Made by a program: the position numbers and the translations under genes
In this document: piece after piece, positions 34,159-43,943 of the stretch
Layout of the letters: every line of letters starts with the position of its first letter
How positions within the stretch are numbered: position 1 is the stretch's first letter
Notes under the pieces: model-generated
What the model saw: only the letters and a program-made list of their open reading frames with translations
The model's database searches: none
What the model was told of the DNA's origin: nothing
Assembly (NCBI RefSeq): GCF_001295265.1
Contig: NZ_LJOD01000013.1
Coordinates: forward strand, 1-64,000
From: Chryseobacterium indologenes
Lineage (GTDB): Bacteria > Bacteroidota > Bacteroidia > Flavobacteriales > Weeksellaceae
Length of the DNA: 64,000 bases
Direction: 5' to 3'

Positions 34159-35493
34159 ATGAAAATCCTTATCAAAAATGTAAAAATCGTTAACGAAGGT
34201 AATATCTTCGAAGGCGATGTTTTAATAGAAAACGACCTCATCTCCAAAATAGATTCTCAGATTTCAGAAGATGCAGACCAGATTATTGAGGGCTCAGGAA
34301 AATATCTCCTGCCAGGCATTATTGATGATCAGGTACACTTCAGAGAACCGGGACTGACGCATAAGGGAGATATTGAAAGTGAATCCAGAGCAGCGATAGC
34401 AGGGGGAGTAACCAGCTTTATCGATCAGCCCAATACAGTACCTAATGCCGTTACGCAGGAATTACTGGCAGATAAATACGAGATTGCGTCTCAGAAAGCA
34501 TATGCCAACTACGGTTTTATGATGGGAGGAACCAATGATAACCTTGAGGAAGTTTTAAAAACAAACCCGAGAAATGTTCCCGGAATTAAATTGTTTTTGG
34601 GCTCTTCTACAGGAAATATGCTGGTTGATAATCCTGAAACTCTTGAAAATATTTTCAGCAGTACAAAGATGCTGATTGCTGTTCACTGTGAGGATGAAGC
34701 AACCATCAAGGCCAATACCCAAAAATATATTGATGAATACGGAGAAGACATTCCTGTGAAATTCCATCACCTGATCAGGAGTGAAGAAGCCTGCTATAAA
34801 TCATCTTCCAAGGCCATTGAACTGGCAGAAAAAACAGGAGCTAGACTTCATGTTTTCCATCTTTCAACAGCAAAAGAAACTGCACTTTTCAGAAATGATA
34901 TTCCGTTAAAGGATAAAAAAATTACAGCGGAGGTCTGTGTCCATCATTTAACATTTACCAATGAAGATTATGAAACCAAAGGCGGCCTAATCAAATGGAA
35001 TCCGGCCGTAAAGACCCAACAGGATAAAGACGGTCTTTGGGAAGCCCTTCTGGATGGAAGAATTGATGTAATTGCAACGGACCACGCGCCGCACACTGCT
35101 GAGGAAAAACAAAATAAATATTTGAAATGCCCGTCCGGAGCACCTCTGGTACAGCACTCGTTACCTGTAATGCTGGAGAATTACAGGAATGGCAGAATAT
35201 CTCTCGAAAAAATCGTTGAAAAAATGTGCCATAACCCGGCCATTCTTTTCAGAGTTGAAAAAAGAGGATTTATTAAAGAAGGTTATAAGGCAGATTTGGT
35301 TTTGGTAGATTTAAATGCAGACTGGACGGTAGCTAAAGACAATCTTCTTTACAAATGTGGCTGGAGCCCGCTGGAAGGAATGAATTTACATTCTAAAGTG
35401 ACCCATACCTTTGTAAATGGGCATCTTGTTTACGAAAACGGGAAGATATCGGAAGGAAAATTCGGGGAAAGACTGCTGTTTGAAGTGGAATAA
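34159..35493 (+). CDS. pyrC: Dihydroorotase
   Basis: 444 residues, amidohydrolase superfamily. LLPGIIDDQVHFREPGLTHKGD carries the metal site, with Gln where most dihydroorotases have the first His of HxH; I know this IDDQVHFREPG form from Bacteroidota homologs. GIKLFLGSSTGNM holds the lysine, VHCEDEATI, HVFHLSTAKET and IATDHAPHT the remaining ligands. It closes carbamoyl-aspartate to dihydroorotate in pyrimidine synthesis. Stands alone, with a bidirectional terminator behind it. Confidence 0.92.
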   Translation: MKILIKNVKIVNEGNIFEGDVLIENDLISKIDSQISEDADQIIEGSGKYLLPGIIDDQVHFREPGLTHKGDIESESRAAIAGGVTSFIDQPNTVPNAVTQELLADKYEIASQKAYANYGFMMGGTNDNLEEVLKTNPRNVPGIKLFLGSSTGNMLVDNPETLENIFSSTKMLIAVHCEDEATIKANTQKYIDEYGEDIPVKFHHLIRSEEACYKSSSKAIELAEKTGARLHVFHLSTAKETALFRNDIPLKDKKITAEVCVHHLTFTNEDYETKGGLIKWNPAVKTQQDKDGLWEALLDGRIDVIATDHAPHTAEEKQNKYLKCPSGAPLVQHSLPVMLENYRNGRISLEKIVEKMCHNPAILFRVEKRGFIKEGYKADLVLVDLNADWTVAKDNLLYKCGWSPLEGMNLHSKVTHTFVNGHLVYENGKISEGKFGERLLFEVE

Positions 35494-35514
35494 AATTCGG
35501 AAGGACAGAAATAT

Positions 35515-35549
35515 AAAAGGCAAATCTACAATACGCAGATTTGCCTTTT
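35515..35549. terminator. Bidirectional terminator between pyrC and GH92
   Basis: Perfect 13-bp stem AAAAGGCAAATCT / AGATTTGCCTTTT, 9-base loop, between convergent genes. Confidence 0.92.
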
Positions 35550-35565
35550 CATTTTATCAGGCTAT

Positions 35566-37869
35566 TTACTTTCTGGGTTTGGAACTCATATGGAATATCA
35601 GCTTTCCACCATTCATAATCTCAGAATGTTTCAGCGTAAAATCTTTGATCTCCTTACCATTTAAAAGAATTTTCTGTACGTATACATTCTTTGGACTTTG
35701 ATTGACGGCTTCAATTTCAAAAGTCTTTCCATTTTCCAGATTAAGCACTGCATGTTCAACTGCCGGACTTCCTGTTGAATAATCTTCAGAGCCCGGAGCT
35801 ACAGGATAAAAGCCAAGAGAACTTAAAATATACCAGGCGCTCATCTGCCCTGCATCATCATTCCCTCCAAGGCCGTCCGGAGCAGCTTTGTACTGCATTT
35901 CAAGGATTCGCCTGATCTGAGCCTGCGTTTTCCATGGTTGCCCGGCCCGGTTATACAGGTAAGCTACATGGTGAGCAGGCTCATTGCCGTGAACATAACC
36001 GCCGATAATTCCTTCGCGGGTAATATCTTCTGTATCTGCAAAAAACTCATCAGGAAGATGCATGGTGAACAATTCATCCAGTTTGGATGCAAATTTTTTC
36101 TTTCCTCCCATCGCATTGATCAGTTCATCAGGGTTTTGCGGGACAAAGAAACTGTAGTTCCATGAATTTCCTTCAATAAAGCCCTGTCCGTGGGTGCTTA
36201 ATACATCAAAATCTTTTTTAAAACTTCCGTCTGCCAGCCGGGGCCTCATAAAACCGATCTTAGAATCAAAATTATTTTTCCAGTTCTCAGACCGCCTGAT
36301 GAACTCATTATAGATTTCTGTTTCCCCCAAATGTTTTGCCAGCTGTGCAATGGCCCAGTCATCATATGCATACTCTAATGTATTGGAAACCGATGTTCCG
36401 TTCTTTTCGTCAGGAATATATCCCCTGTCAATATAATATCCTATTCCTTCATACTCTCTTTTGCCGGCAGTGGCAACACAGGCTTTCAAAGCTTCTTTGG
36501 GGTCACCGTTATAATTTCCTTTGATAATGGCATCTGCAACAACGCTTACGCTGTGATATCCGCTCATACACCAGTTGTCATTGGCATAATGTGACCATAT
36601 CGGAAGCATTTTCATGGAGAACTGCTGATAATGGGCCATCATGGATTTAACCATATCATTATTCCGTTTGGGCTGGATAATATTGAATAAAGGATGAAGA
36701 GCCCGGTAAGTATCCCAGATTGAAAATGTGGTATAATGGATAAAATCTTCCGCTTTATGGATATTCTGATCCAGTCCTTTGTATTCTCCATTGATATCCA
36801 TATAGGTAGTAGGACTGATAAAAGTATGATATAAGGCTGTATAAAAGTTAACTTTTTCGGTATCAGAGCCTTTGATAATTATTTTATTCAGTTCTTTATT
36901 CCATTCTTCCTGGGCTTTTGCTTTTACCTGATCGAAGGATAATGTACCTGTTTCCTTTTCCAGATTTTCCAGAGCGTTGTTTTGGCTGACGGGTGAAATG
37001 GCCAGCTTTATTTCAATTGCTTCCTGTTCTCTGGTATCAAAATCAAAATATATTTTCAGATTTTTGCCTGCAATCTCCGGGAAATTCTTTGTCTGGTCAA
37101 ACTTTCTCCAGAATCCTCTGTAAGACTGCTGTCCATCATAGTTTTTCTGTCCGTAAGATTTGAAGGGTTTAGAAAACTTCATAGCAAAATAAACCGTTCT
37201 TGTTCTTGCCCAGCCGTTGGTCTGGCGGTAACCAGTCACAGTTCCGTCATTTTCTATCCGTACATAGGTCCAGATATTTTTACCCTCATAATTATAAATT
37301 CCGGCGGTAAGATCTAAGATGATATGTGCCTGATCAGATTGTGGGAAAGTATACCGGTGAACTCCGGTTCTGGAAGATGCCGTTAATTCTGCCAGAATAT
37401 TATAATCATCCAGTTTTACTCTGTAATATCCGGCCTCTGCTTTTTCATTCTGGTGGGAAAATCTGCTTCTGTATCCGTTTTCAGGATGGGTGGCAGTACC
37501 CGGGTTTAGCTGTAGCTTTCCGACAGTTGGCATAATCAGGAAATCTCCAAGATCGGAATGCCCTGTTCCGCTGAAGTGAGTAGAGCTGAATCCCGTAATG
37601 GTTTTATCTTCATAACGGTATCCTGCACAATATTTATAAACCTCTCCGTTGTATTTACCATTAAGTTCATAAGAGATGGAATCTGTTTCCGGGCTCAGCT
37701 GTACAGCTCCGAAAGGAACGGTAGCCCCGGGATAGGTATGCCCCATTTTTTCAGTACCGATTAACGGGTTGACATATTGGATTAATTTTTCAAATTTTTG
37801 AGCGGAAAGGCTTACACTGAAGAATATAAGAAATATAAAAACAGATGGAGTGGTTCCGTGATTTTTCAT
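35566..37869 (-). CDS. GH92 family alpha-mannosidase
   Basis: 767 residues. Signal peptide MKNHGTTPSVFIFLIFFSVSLSAQ. GH92 hallmarks: NPLIGTEKMGHTYPGATVPFG, GFSSTHFSGTGHSDLGD, SIWDTYRALHPL, GYVHGNEPAHHVAYLYN (catalytic Glu) and GNDDAGQMSAWYILSSLGFYP. Calcium-dependent, inverting exo-alpha-mannosidases acting on N-glycan or yeast mannan side chains. Secreted to the periplasm or surface. Single gene, no SusCD pair beside it, so it is not part of a classical polysaccharide utilisation locus in this window. Confidence 0.93.
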   Translation of the reverse strand: MKNHGTTPSVFIFLIFFSVSLSAQKFEKLIQYVNPLIGTEKMGHTYPGATVPFGAVQLSPETDSISYELNGKYNGEVYKYCAGYRYEDKTITGFSSTHFSGTGHSDLGDFLIMPTVGKLQLNPGTATHPENGYRSRFSHQNEKAEAGYYRVKLDDYNILAELTASSRTGVHRYTFPQSDQAHIILDLTAGIYNYEGKNIWTYVRIENDGTVTGYRQTNGWARTRTVYFAMKFSKPFKSYGQKNYDGQQSYRGFWRKFDQTKNFPEIAGKNLKIYFDFDTREQEAIEIKLAISPVSQNNALENLEKETGTLSFDQVKAKAQEEWNKELNKIIIKGSDTEKVNFYTALYHTFISPTTYMDINGEYKGLDQNIHKAEDFIHYTTFSIWDTYRALHPLFNIIQPKRNNDMVKSMMAHYQQFSMKMLPIWSHYANDNWCMSGYHSVSVVADAIIKGNYNGDPKEALKACVATAGKREYEGIGYYIDRGYIPDEKNGTSVSNTLEYAYDDWAIAQLAKHLGETEIYNEFIRRSENWKNNFDSKIGFMRPRLADGSFKKDFDVLSTHGQGFIEGNSWNYSFFVPQNPDELINAMGGKKKFASKLDELFTMHLPDEFFADTEDITREGIIGGYVHGNEPAHHVAYLYNRAGQPWKTQAQIRRILEMQYKAAPDGLGGNDDAGQMSAWYILSSLGFYPVAPGSEDYSTGSPAVEHAVLNLENGKTFEIEAVNQSPKNVYVQKILLNGKEIKDFTLKHSEIMNGGKLIFHMSSKPRK

Positions 37870-38095
37870 TAATGCTGAATTTTCTGAGATTAAAATTAAT
37901 TAAAAAATCAGAGAATAACTGTTTTAATATTAGGGCAGATGGCTCGAAATGAAGGTGTGATAATGATCGACAGCTTAATAATCTGCCTGACTTCGGATGA
38001 AAGCCATTGTATCAAATATAAACGTAGTCTCCATAATTTCCCAGCTTAATTCTTATCCCGGGTTGAGGTTAACCTATGTTTCAGTACGTCTTTTC
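37870..38095. other. Intergenic stretch, nothing clear
   Basis: 226 bases between the GH92 gene and the response regulator gene, both on the minus strand. No small gene, strong hairpin or consensus promoter recognised. Confidence 0.4.
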
Positions 38096-38779
38096 TTATA
38101 TTGTTTCGGAAAAGCGGAACCCTATTCCGTGGAGGTTTTCAATCAGGATATTTTGTTCTCCGGCAAGTACCTTCCGCAATCTGGAAATAAATACGTCCAG
38201 GCTCCGCCCCATAAAATAATCATCGTCTCCCCAGATAGCTTTCAGGATATCCTGTCTCTTGACAACTGTATTTTTGTGGCGGATAAAATACAGCAGCAGT
38301 TCAGATTCCCTTTGGGTAAGGGCAATACTCTCTTCATGATTCTGTAAAGTATAGTTTCTGGGGTCAAAATCGAATTTTCCAACCTTGTATTTCAGGGGAA
38401 AATGATCAGTTTTCTTGGTACGTTTCAGGAAAACTTCAATTTTCAGGATTAATTCCTCAATGCTGAATGGCTTAACCAGGTAATCATCAGCACCAATCTT
38501 AAGACCTTTGATCCTGTCTTCCTTTAAAGCTTTTGCAGAAATAAAAATAATAGGAATATCAGAGTTCTTGCTGCGGATATACTGGGCAAGCTCGAATCCA
38601 TTAAGTTCAGGCATCATAATATCCAGAAGACAGATATCAAAACTCTGACGGTTAAATGCTTCAAGTGCAGATTTGCCGTCCGGGCAGCAATGGATGTCAT
38701 AATAGCCTTCCAGGCTGTCCTGAATCAGAAAAGCTATTGTTTTGTCGTCTTCGGCATATAAAATTTTAGATTTCTCCAT
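38096..38779 (-). CDS. OmpR-family response regulator (system 1)
   Basis: 227 residues. Receiver domain with acidic pocket DD (11-12), phospho-acceptor Asp53 in CLLDIMMPELNG, and conserved Lys in YLVKPF; then a winged-helix Trans_reg_C domain (about 130-225) with RSLDVFISRLRKVL as recognition helix region. Cognate kinase is the gene just upstream (18-base gap). Closely related in layout to the regulator at 48497-49183. RprXY-like by kinase features. Confidence 0.9.
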   Translation of the reverse strand: MEKSKILYAEDDKTIAFLIQDSLEGYYDIHCCPDGKSALEAFNRQSFDICLLDIMMPELNGFELAQYIRSKNSDIPIIFISAKALKEDRIKGLKIGADDYLVKPFSIEELILKIEVFLKRTKKTDHFPLKYKVGKFDFDPRNYTLQNHEESIALTQRESELLLYFIRHKNTVVKRQDILKAIWGDDDYFMGRSLDVFISRLRKVLAGEQNILIENLHGIGFRFSETI

Positions 38780-38797
38780 TACTTCTCCATTATTAAT

Positions 38798-40045
38798 TTA
38801 AAACGGGAAAAAGATTGTGATGGTAATCCCGTGATCTGCATTGTTTTCCACTGAAATTTTCCAGCCATGCTGCTGGACGATTTTCTTTACATAAAATAAT
38901 CCTAATCCGAAACCAGTAACCTCATCACTCTTTTGGGTATTTACCCTGTAAAACTTATCAAAAATATGAGGAATATTTTTAGCAGGGATGCCCATTCCGT
39001 TATCTTTAAACTTTAAATATAAACCTTTTGAGTCTTTATGAGATGAAATGATTATCTCAGGATGTGTTTCACAATACTTGACTGAGTTGTCTAAAAGGTT
39101 ATATAGAATGTTGGTAAAGTGAAATTCATCGGCCATCACAGAGGCATTGCTTTCAATATCTATATGAATGCTGAGGTTTTCATTTTTCTGCATCAGGGTA
39201 GCTGCAATTTCCTGAATAAACGGAAGCAGCATAATCTTCTGAAGCTTTAATGACAATCCTGAAGTATCAGTTCTGGCAATATTCAATATTTTTTCAATAT
39301 GGCTGTTGAGCTTGTAACTTTGGTTAATGATAATGGAAGTATACGTCCGGAGCTTTGAATTTTCCTGTATGGTATCATGCTTATTAAGTGCTTCTGAAGC
39401 CAGAAGAATGGATGAAAGCGGAGTTTTGAACTCGTGGGTCATATTGTTAATAAAATCACGCTGAAGCTCAGAGAATTTTTTCTGCTGAATAATGGTATAA
39501 ATGGAATAAACATATACCAGAAGAATGATGATGAGAGCAAACGTAAGTAAATACCAAAACCTCAACGAGCTGATCAGATAAGTGGTCTTATCGGGAAACC
39601 GTATGGAAAAATAATAGGTCAGATTCTTATGCTTTGGAAAATTAATCCTTTTATTATTGGAGCTTTCCTGATTTTTAGGAATATATTTTCCATAAATCAT
39701 TTTGTCGCTATGACAATTGTATAAAGCATATACATAATCTGTATTGATCTGAAAGCGGGTGAATTCTGTTTTCAGATAATGCTCAAGAACTACAGGGTGA
39801 AATTCATTGTTAATATTAACTACATAATAATCGTTGGCAATATTCTGTACCGGGTTTTCAGTGAAAGATGTCTTACCTCCGGATAATTTTTCCACTACTT
39901 CCAGTAAGGCAATATTTACTTTTTGGTTGAATTTTTTATCTTCAAGGTTATAAGCCTGGCGGGTCCAGAGAAGCTGGGCTGTCAAAATACCGATAATAGC
40001 AACAAACCCGAGTGTTATAATAATATTGAGCCTTTTTATTTCCAT
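38798..40045 (-). CDS. Sensor histidine kinase (system 1, RprX-like)
   Basis: 415 residues. Two transmembrane helices (about 6-26 and 163-183) flank a periplasmic sensor of some 135 residues. HisKA motif FINNMTHEFKTPLSSIL with the phosphorylated His near 205; HATPase N box NLLDNSVKY, G1 LKFKDNGMGIP and G2 GFGLGLFYVKKI. Phosphorylates the regulator downstream. Divergent from the DUF1573 gene, with TTAACA repeats in the shared intergenic region. Confidence 0.9.
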   Translation of the reverse strand: MEIKRLNIIITLGFVAIIGILTAQLLWTRQAYNLEDKKFNQKVNIALLEVVEKLSGGKTSFTENPVQNIANDYYVVNINNEFHPVVLEHYLKTEFTRFQINTDYVYALYNCHSDKMIYGKYIPKNQESSNNKRINFPKHKNLTYYFSIRFPDKTTYLISSLRFWYLLTFALIIILLVYVYSIYTIIQQKKFSELQRDFINNMTHEFKTPLSSILLASEALNKHDTIQENSKLRTYTSIIINQSYKLNSHIEKILNIARTDTSGLSLKLQKIMLLPFIQEIAATLMQKNENLSIHIDIESNASVMADEFHFTNILYNLLDNSVKYCETHPEIIISSHKDSKGLYLKFKDNGMGIPAKNIPHIFDKFYRVNTQKSDEVTGFGLGLFYVKKIVQQHGWKISVENNADHGITITIFFPF

Positions 40046-40092
40046 TTTTCTGAAAACAATATTATTTAAAAATATCTATATTTCTTTTATCA

Positions 40093-40159
40093 TTAACAAC
40101 TCGTTAACAAATGTTTGATAGCAGTTAACAACTTCTGTCCGTTTTCTGCTTTATATTTG
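40093..40159 (+). promoter_or_regulatory. TTAACA repeats and -7 element before the DUF1573 gene
   Basis: TTAACA at 40093, 40104 and 40125 (spacings 11 and 21 bases). The -7 element is TATATTTG at 40152-40159; its TTTG lies 31 bases after the start of the last repeat. There is no TTTG at -33, so an activator bound to the repeats probably replaces that contact. Direct repeats at 11-base phase are typical of OmpR/PhoB-type regulators such as the one next door. Confidence 0.6.
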
Positions 40160-40216
40160 TTAACCAAAGAGGAAATAAAGAGTTCCTTTGATCTTTTAAC
40201 TATAAAATTTATATTC

Positions 40217-40627
40217 ATGAAAAAATTAACAATCTCTGCACTTCTGGCTGTTTTTGCCTTCTCCCCGTTTTATGCTAATATATCAGCAGCAGAAAACCCT
40301 GCTGTGGTGAAAATGATCGCAGATGCAATTAAATGGAAATCAGAATCTATTGATGTAGGAAATATCCCTCAGGGAAAACCAAAACTTATCAGATTTGAAT
40401 TTACCAATACCACTTCAAAACCAATCATTATTGAGAATGTGGCACCTTCATGCGGATGTACAACAGCAGATTATACTAAAACACCTATTGCTCCGGGAAA
40501 AAAAGGGTTTGTAGAAGCAAGCTACAATGCAGCAGCAGCAGGTCCATTTATCAAAAACGTAAATGTAACAACAAGCGACAGCAAAACTCCCAAAACACTT
40601 ACATTTAAAGGAGTAGTTGTTTCATAA
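40217..40627 (+). CDS. DUF1573 domain exported protein
   Basis: 136 residues from ATG 40217 (MKKLTISALLAVFAFSPFYANISAAE, signal peptide); the longer frame would start before the -7 element. DUF1573 Ig-like domain: DVGNIPQGKPKLIRFEFTNT, IIENVAPSCGCTTADYTKTPIAPG and GFVEASYNAA. The CGCT motif is the family mark. Periplasmic, function unknown. Divergent from two-component system 1 and probably its target. Confidence 0.87.
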   Translation: MKKLTISALLAVFAFSPFYANISAAENPAVVKMIADAIKWKSESIDVGNIPQGKPKLIRFEFTNTTSKPIIIENVAPSCGCTTADYTKTPIAPGKKGFVEASYNAAAAGPFIKNVNVTTSDSKTPKTLTFKGVVVS

Positions 40628-40650
40628 TTAGTTTTTTAAAACAATACATA

Positions 40651-40687
40651 AAGCCGTTTCATAACCAGGAAACGGCTTTTCTGTTTT
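40651..40687 (+). terminator. Terminator of the DUF1573 gene
   Basis: Perfect stem AAGCCGTTTC / GAAACGGCTT with an 8-base loop, then TTTTCTGTTTTT. Confidence 0.88.
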
Positions 40688-40852
40688 TAATTATACCTTT
40701 GTTGTTATCTCCCGCATAATTTTTAAAATCAACCGCAAGAATAATTGTATTAAATTTACATAGTAAGCATTTAGCGATTGTACGTTTATTGTATAGCTGC
40801 CTGCAGCTTGTAGAATTTACGTGATAACTTGAATTTAAAAATAATAACATTT

Positions 40853-41734
40853 ATGAATATGTATACACAACCAATGCTGCGTGAGGGCGCATTAAAAGAT
40901 AAAGTAGCCATTGTAACAGGAGGGGGAAGCGGGCTCGGAAAAGCAATGACTAAATATTTTCTGGAGCTGGGTGCTAAAGTAGTGATCACTTCCCGTAACC
41001 TTGAAAAACTTCAGGCGACTGCTAAAGAGTTAGAAGAAGAAACAGGCGGAAAAGTGCTTTCCGTAGCTTGTGATGTCAGAAACTGGGATGAGGTAGAAGC
41101 AATGAAAGAAGCGGCTTTAAAAGAATTCGGAAAAATTGATATTTTATTGAATAATGCCGCCGGAAATTTTATTTCCCCAACAGAAAGGCTTACACATTCC
41201 GCTTTTGATTCTATTCTTGATATTGTTTTAAAAGGAACTAAAAACTGTACACTATCTGTAGGAAAACACTGGATTGACACTAAAACTCCGGGAACAGTTC
41301 TGAATATTGTGACCACATATGCCTGGACCGGGTCTGCCTATGTTGTTCCGTCAGCATGTGCCAAAGCAGGAGTTCTGGCTATGACGAGGTCTCTTGCCGT
41401 AGAGTGGGCGAAATATGGAATCCGCTTCAATGCAATAGCACCAGGACCTTTTCCTACCAAAGGAGCATGGGACAGACTGCTTCCGGGAAATCTTCAGGAA
41501 AAATTCGATATGAGGAAAAAAGTTCCTTTAAGAAGAGTAGGGGAACATCAGGAACTGGCCAACCTTGCGGCTTACCTGGTTTCAGATTATTCGGCTTATA
41601 TGAACGGAGAAGTAGTGACAATAGACGGAGGAGAATGGCTGCAGGGAGCAGGAGAGTTTAATATGCTTGAAGATATTCCTAAAGAAATGTGGGATGCTCT
41701 TGAAGCCATGATTAAGGCAAAGAAGTCTAACTAA
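40853..41734 (+). CDS. SDR oxidoreductase, 2,4-dienoyl-CoA reductase (DECR) type
   Basis: 293 residues from ATG 40853; upstream only a TTG. Rossmann fold with VAIVTGGGSGLGKAM and NNAAGNF. The active site is not the classical YxxxK but the DECR form: TYAWTGSAYVVPSACAKAG, with Tyr, Ser and Lys placed as in mitochondrial 2,4-dienoyl-CoA reductase. The rest also follows DECR (VEWAKYGIRFNAIAPGP, ANLAAYLVSDYSAYMNG). It should reduce 2,4-dienoyl-CoA with NADPH during oxidation of polyunsaturated fatty acids. Monocistronic with a terminator. Confidence 0.87.
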   Translation: MNMYTQPMLREGALKDKVAIVTGGGSGLGKAMTKYFLELGAKVVITSRNLEKLQATAKELEEETGGKVLSVACDVRNWDEVEAMKEAALKEFGKIDILLNNAAGNFISPTERLTHSAFDSILDIVLKGTKNCTLSVGKHWIDTKTPGTVLNIVTTYAWTGSAYVVPSACAKAGVLAMTRSLAVEWAKYGIRFNAIAPGPFPTKGAWDRLLPGNLQEKFDMRKKVPLRRVGEHQELANLAAYLVSDYSAYMNGEVVTIDGGEWLQGAGEFNMLEDIPKEMWDALEAMIKAKKSN

Positions 41735-41750
41735 ACGAAAAATAAAATGA

Positions 41751-41786
41751 AAAAAATCCCGGATTGTAACGATTCCGGGATTTTTT
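41751..41786 (+). terminator. Terminator between the DECR-like and M1 peptidase genes
   Basis: 13-bp stem AAAAAATCCCGGA / TCCGGGATTTTTT, 10-base loop. The in-frame ATG at 41747 of the next gene sits at this hairpin and is not a credible start. Confidence 0.9.
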
Positions 41787-41821
41787 ATAACTTATACCCT
41801 GAATTTACTAAATTTTTTCGA

Positions 41822-43759
41822 ATGAATTTTAAGCTCCCAGGTCTTGTTGCTGCGGCTGCCGTTTTTCTTTTATCAGGAACAGTCTTAGCACAGGAAACTC
41901 CAAAATACAGTTATGTAGAGGCATTTAAACCGTTCTTTTATCCACAGACAGGAACAGAAACCAGGTCTGCAAGCGGACAACCCGGGTATGCCTATTGGCA
42001 GAATTCGGCAGATTATACCCTGAATGTTTCACTGAATGAAGCGAAAAATGAAATTTCCGGTACCGCTGAAATTACGTATACAAACAACAGTCCTGACAAA
42101 CTAGGATTTCTATGGCTCCAGCTGGATCAGAACCTGTTTGCAGAGGATTCCAGAGGAAATGCTTTAGTTCCGCTTTCAGGAAGCAGAAACGGAGCCCGTG
42201 GTGAAAAGCTGGATGGAGGATATAAAATAAAATCAGTAAAGCTGGACGGGAAAGCTGTAAAATATACCATTACAGATACCCGGATGCAGATTGACCTCCC
42301 TAAGGAGCTTAAAGCTAAAGGAGGAAAAGCTAAAATTGCCATTGAATATTCATTTATATCTCCTGAATACGGGTCTGACAGGATGGGAGTTCAGACAACC
42401 AGAAACGGTAAAATCTTTACCATGGCGCAATGGTATCCAAGGATGTGTGTATATGATGATGTAATGGGATGGAATACCCTGCCTTACCTGGGAGCATCAG
42501 AGTTTTATCTGGAATACGGTAATATTACAGCCAATATAACAGTTCCCGCCAATCATTATGTGGTAGCTTCGGGAGAACTTTTGAACGCTAAGGATGTTTA
42601 CAGCAAAGAAGAGAATAACCGCTGGCAGCAGGCAAAGAACAGTGATAAAACCGTAATGATCCGTACAGAATCTGAGATCGGGAAAAATCAGGCTTCCGGA
42701 ACAAAAACATGGAAGTTCAAAATTGAACAGACCCGTGATTTTGCCTGGGCTTCTTCACCCGCATTTATTCTAGATGCAGCAAAAATAAATCTTCCGAGCG
42801 GTAAAAAATCACTGGCCATATCAGCGTATCCGGCAGAAAGCGGAGGTGAGAAAGCGTGGGGCAGATCTACAGAATATACAAAGGCAGCTATCGAACATTA
42901 TTCACAGAAATGGTATGAATATACCTATCCGGCAGCCACTAATGTTGCCGGAAATGAAGGCGGAATGGAATATCCGGGAATTGTATTCTGCCATATGAAC
43001 TCTGCAGGAGAAGACCTGTGGGGAGTAACGGACCATGAATTCGGGCACAATTGGTTTCCTATGATTGTTGGTTCCAATGAAAGACTTTTTGCCTGGATGG
43101 ATGAAGGTTTCAACACCTTTATTAATGGGTTGTCCACAAAAGCTTTCAATAATGGCGAATATTATAGAAAGAAAAACCTGGCAAGAACCGGCAGTTTTAT
43201 GATGGGAGATAATCTGGAGCCTGTGATGGTGGGACCTGATAACATGAAGGAAAGAAGCATTGGAGCTTTGGCATATTATAAACCGGGGCTTGGACTTGAA
43301 ATTTTAAGAGAGGCTGTCCTGGGACCTGAAAAATTTGATAAGGCTTTTAAAACCTATATTGAACGCTGGGCTTTCAAGCATCCTACGCCATGGGATTTTT
43401 TCCATACCATGGAAAACGTTTCCGGAGAGGAACTCAGCTGGTTCTGGAGAGGATGGTTTATCAACAAATGGAAAATCGATCAGTCGGTGAAAGAAGTAAA
43501 ATATGTAAATGGTGATTTTAAAAGCGGAGCACAGATTACCGTTGAAAACCTTGGGCAGCTGCCAATGCCAACGACCGTTCAGGTAAAATTCAAAGACGGA
43601 ACAAAGCAGACCGTAAAAATTCCTGTTGAAATATGGAAACGAAATACAGAATGGACTTTCAGAATTAATTCCACTCAGGAAATTTCTGAAGTAATGCTGG
43701 ATCCGGATTCTGTAGTTCCGGATATTAATCCTAAAAACAATACCTGGACACCGGCATAA
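41822..43759 (+). CDS. M1 family metallopeptidase, secreted (copy 1)
   Basis: 645 residues from ATG 41822. Signal peptide MNFKLPGLVAAAAVFLLSGTVLAQ. N-terminal beta domain (ISGTAEITYTNNSPDKLGFLWLQLDQ). Catalytic domain with GGMEYP (in place of GAMEN), zinc motif HEFGHNWF and the third ligand Glu 18 residues later in WMDEGFN. Aminopeptidase-type zinc enzyme, periplasmic or exported. A paralogue lies at 53081-54946. No sorting domain. The promoter is unclear. Confidence 0.9.
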   Translation: MNFKLPGLVAAAAVFLLSGTVLAQETPKYSYVEAFKPFFYPQTGTETRSASGQPGYAYWQNSADYTLNVSLNEAKNEISGTAEITYTNNSPDKLGFLWLQLDQNLFAEDSRGNALVPLSGSRNGARGEKLDGGYKIKSVKLDGKAVKYTITDTRMQIDLPKELKAKGGKAKIAIEYSFISPEYGSDRMGVQTTRNGKIFTMAQWYPRMCVYDDVMGWNTLPYLGASEFYLEYGNITANITVPANHYVVASGELLNAKDVYSKEENNRWQQAKNSDKTVMIRTESEIGKNQASGTKTWKFKIEQTRDFAWASSPAFILDAAKINLPSGKKSLAISAYPAESGGEKAWGRSTEYTKAAIEHYSQKWYEYTYPAATNVAGNEGGMEYPGIVFCHMNSAGEDLWGVTDHEFGHNWFPMIVGSNERLFAWMDEGFNTFINGLSTKAFNNGEYYRKKNLARTGSFMMGDNLEPVMVGPDNMKERSIGALAYYKPGLGLEILREAVLGPEKFDKAFKTYIERWAFKHPTPWDFFHTMENVSGEELSWFWRGWFINKWKIDQSVKEVKYVNGDFKSGAQITVENLGQLPMPTTVQVKFKDGTKQTVKIPVEIWKRNTEWTFRINSTQEISEVMLDPDSVVPDINPKNNTWTPA

Positions 43760-43801
43760 GAATACAATGCAGGTTAACAGGAGTCAAAAAGCATATTACT
43801 A

Positions 43802-43844
43802 AAAAGCCTGAACTTACACATGTAAGTTCAGGCTTTTATTTTTT
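43802..43844 (+). terminator. Terminator of M1 peptidase copy 1
   Basis: Perfect 17-bp stem AAAAGCCTGAACTTACA / TGTAAGTTCAGGCTTTT followed by ATTTTTT. Confidence 0.92.
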
Positions 43845-43904
43845 AGGGTGTTTTTCCGGGTCAGGTCAAGGGGTTTTCCTATGGTATTTTGGTTATTCGT
43901 GGGA

Positions 43905-43912
43905 TAATTTTG
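43905..43912 (+). promoter_or_regulatory. -7 element of the DUF2589-subtilisin operon
   Basis: TAATTTTG matches TAnnTTTG; start site near 43919, about 25 bases before the first gene. A TTTTG occurs upstream but only 13 bases away, so the -33 contact is poor. Confidence 0.5.
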
Positions 43913-43943
43913 CTCCACAGTATTAATTTAAAAACAAAAGAAC

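Noticed and set aside
41747..41821. Longer N-terminus for M1 peptidase copy 1
   Set aside because: The ATG lies at a terminator hairpin and the added residues precede a clean signal peptide.
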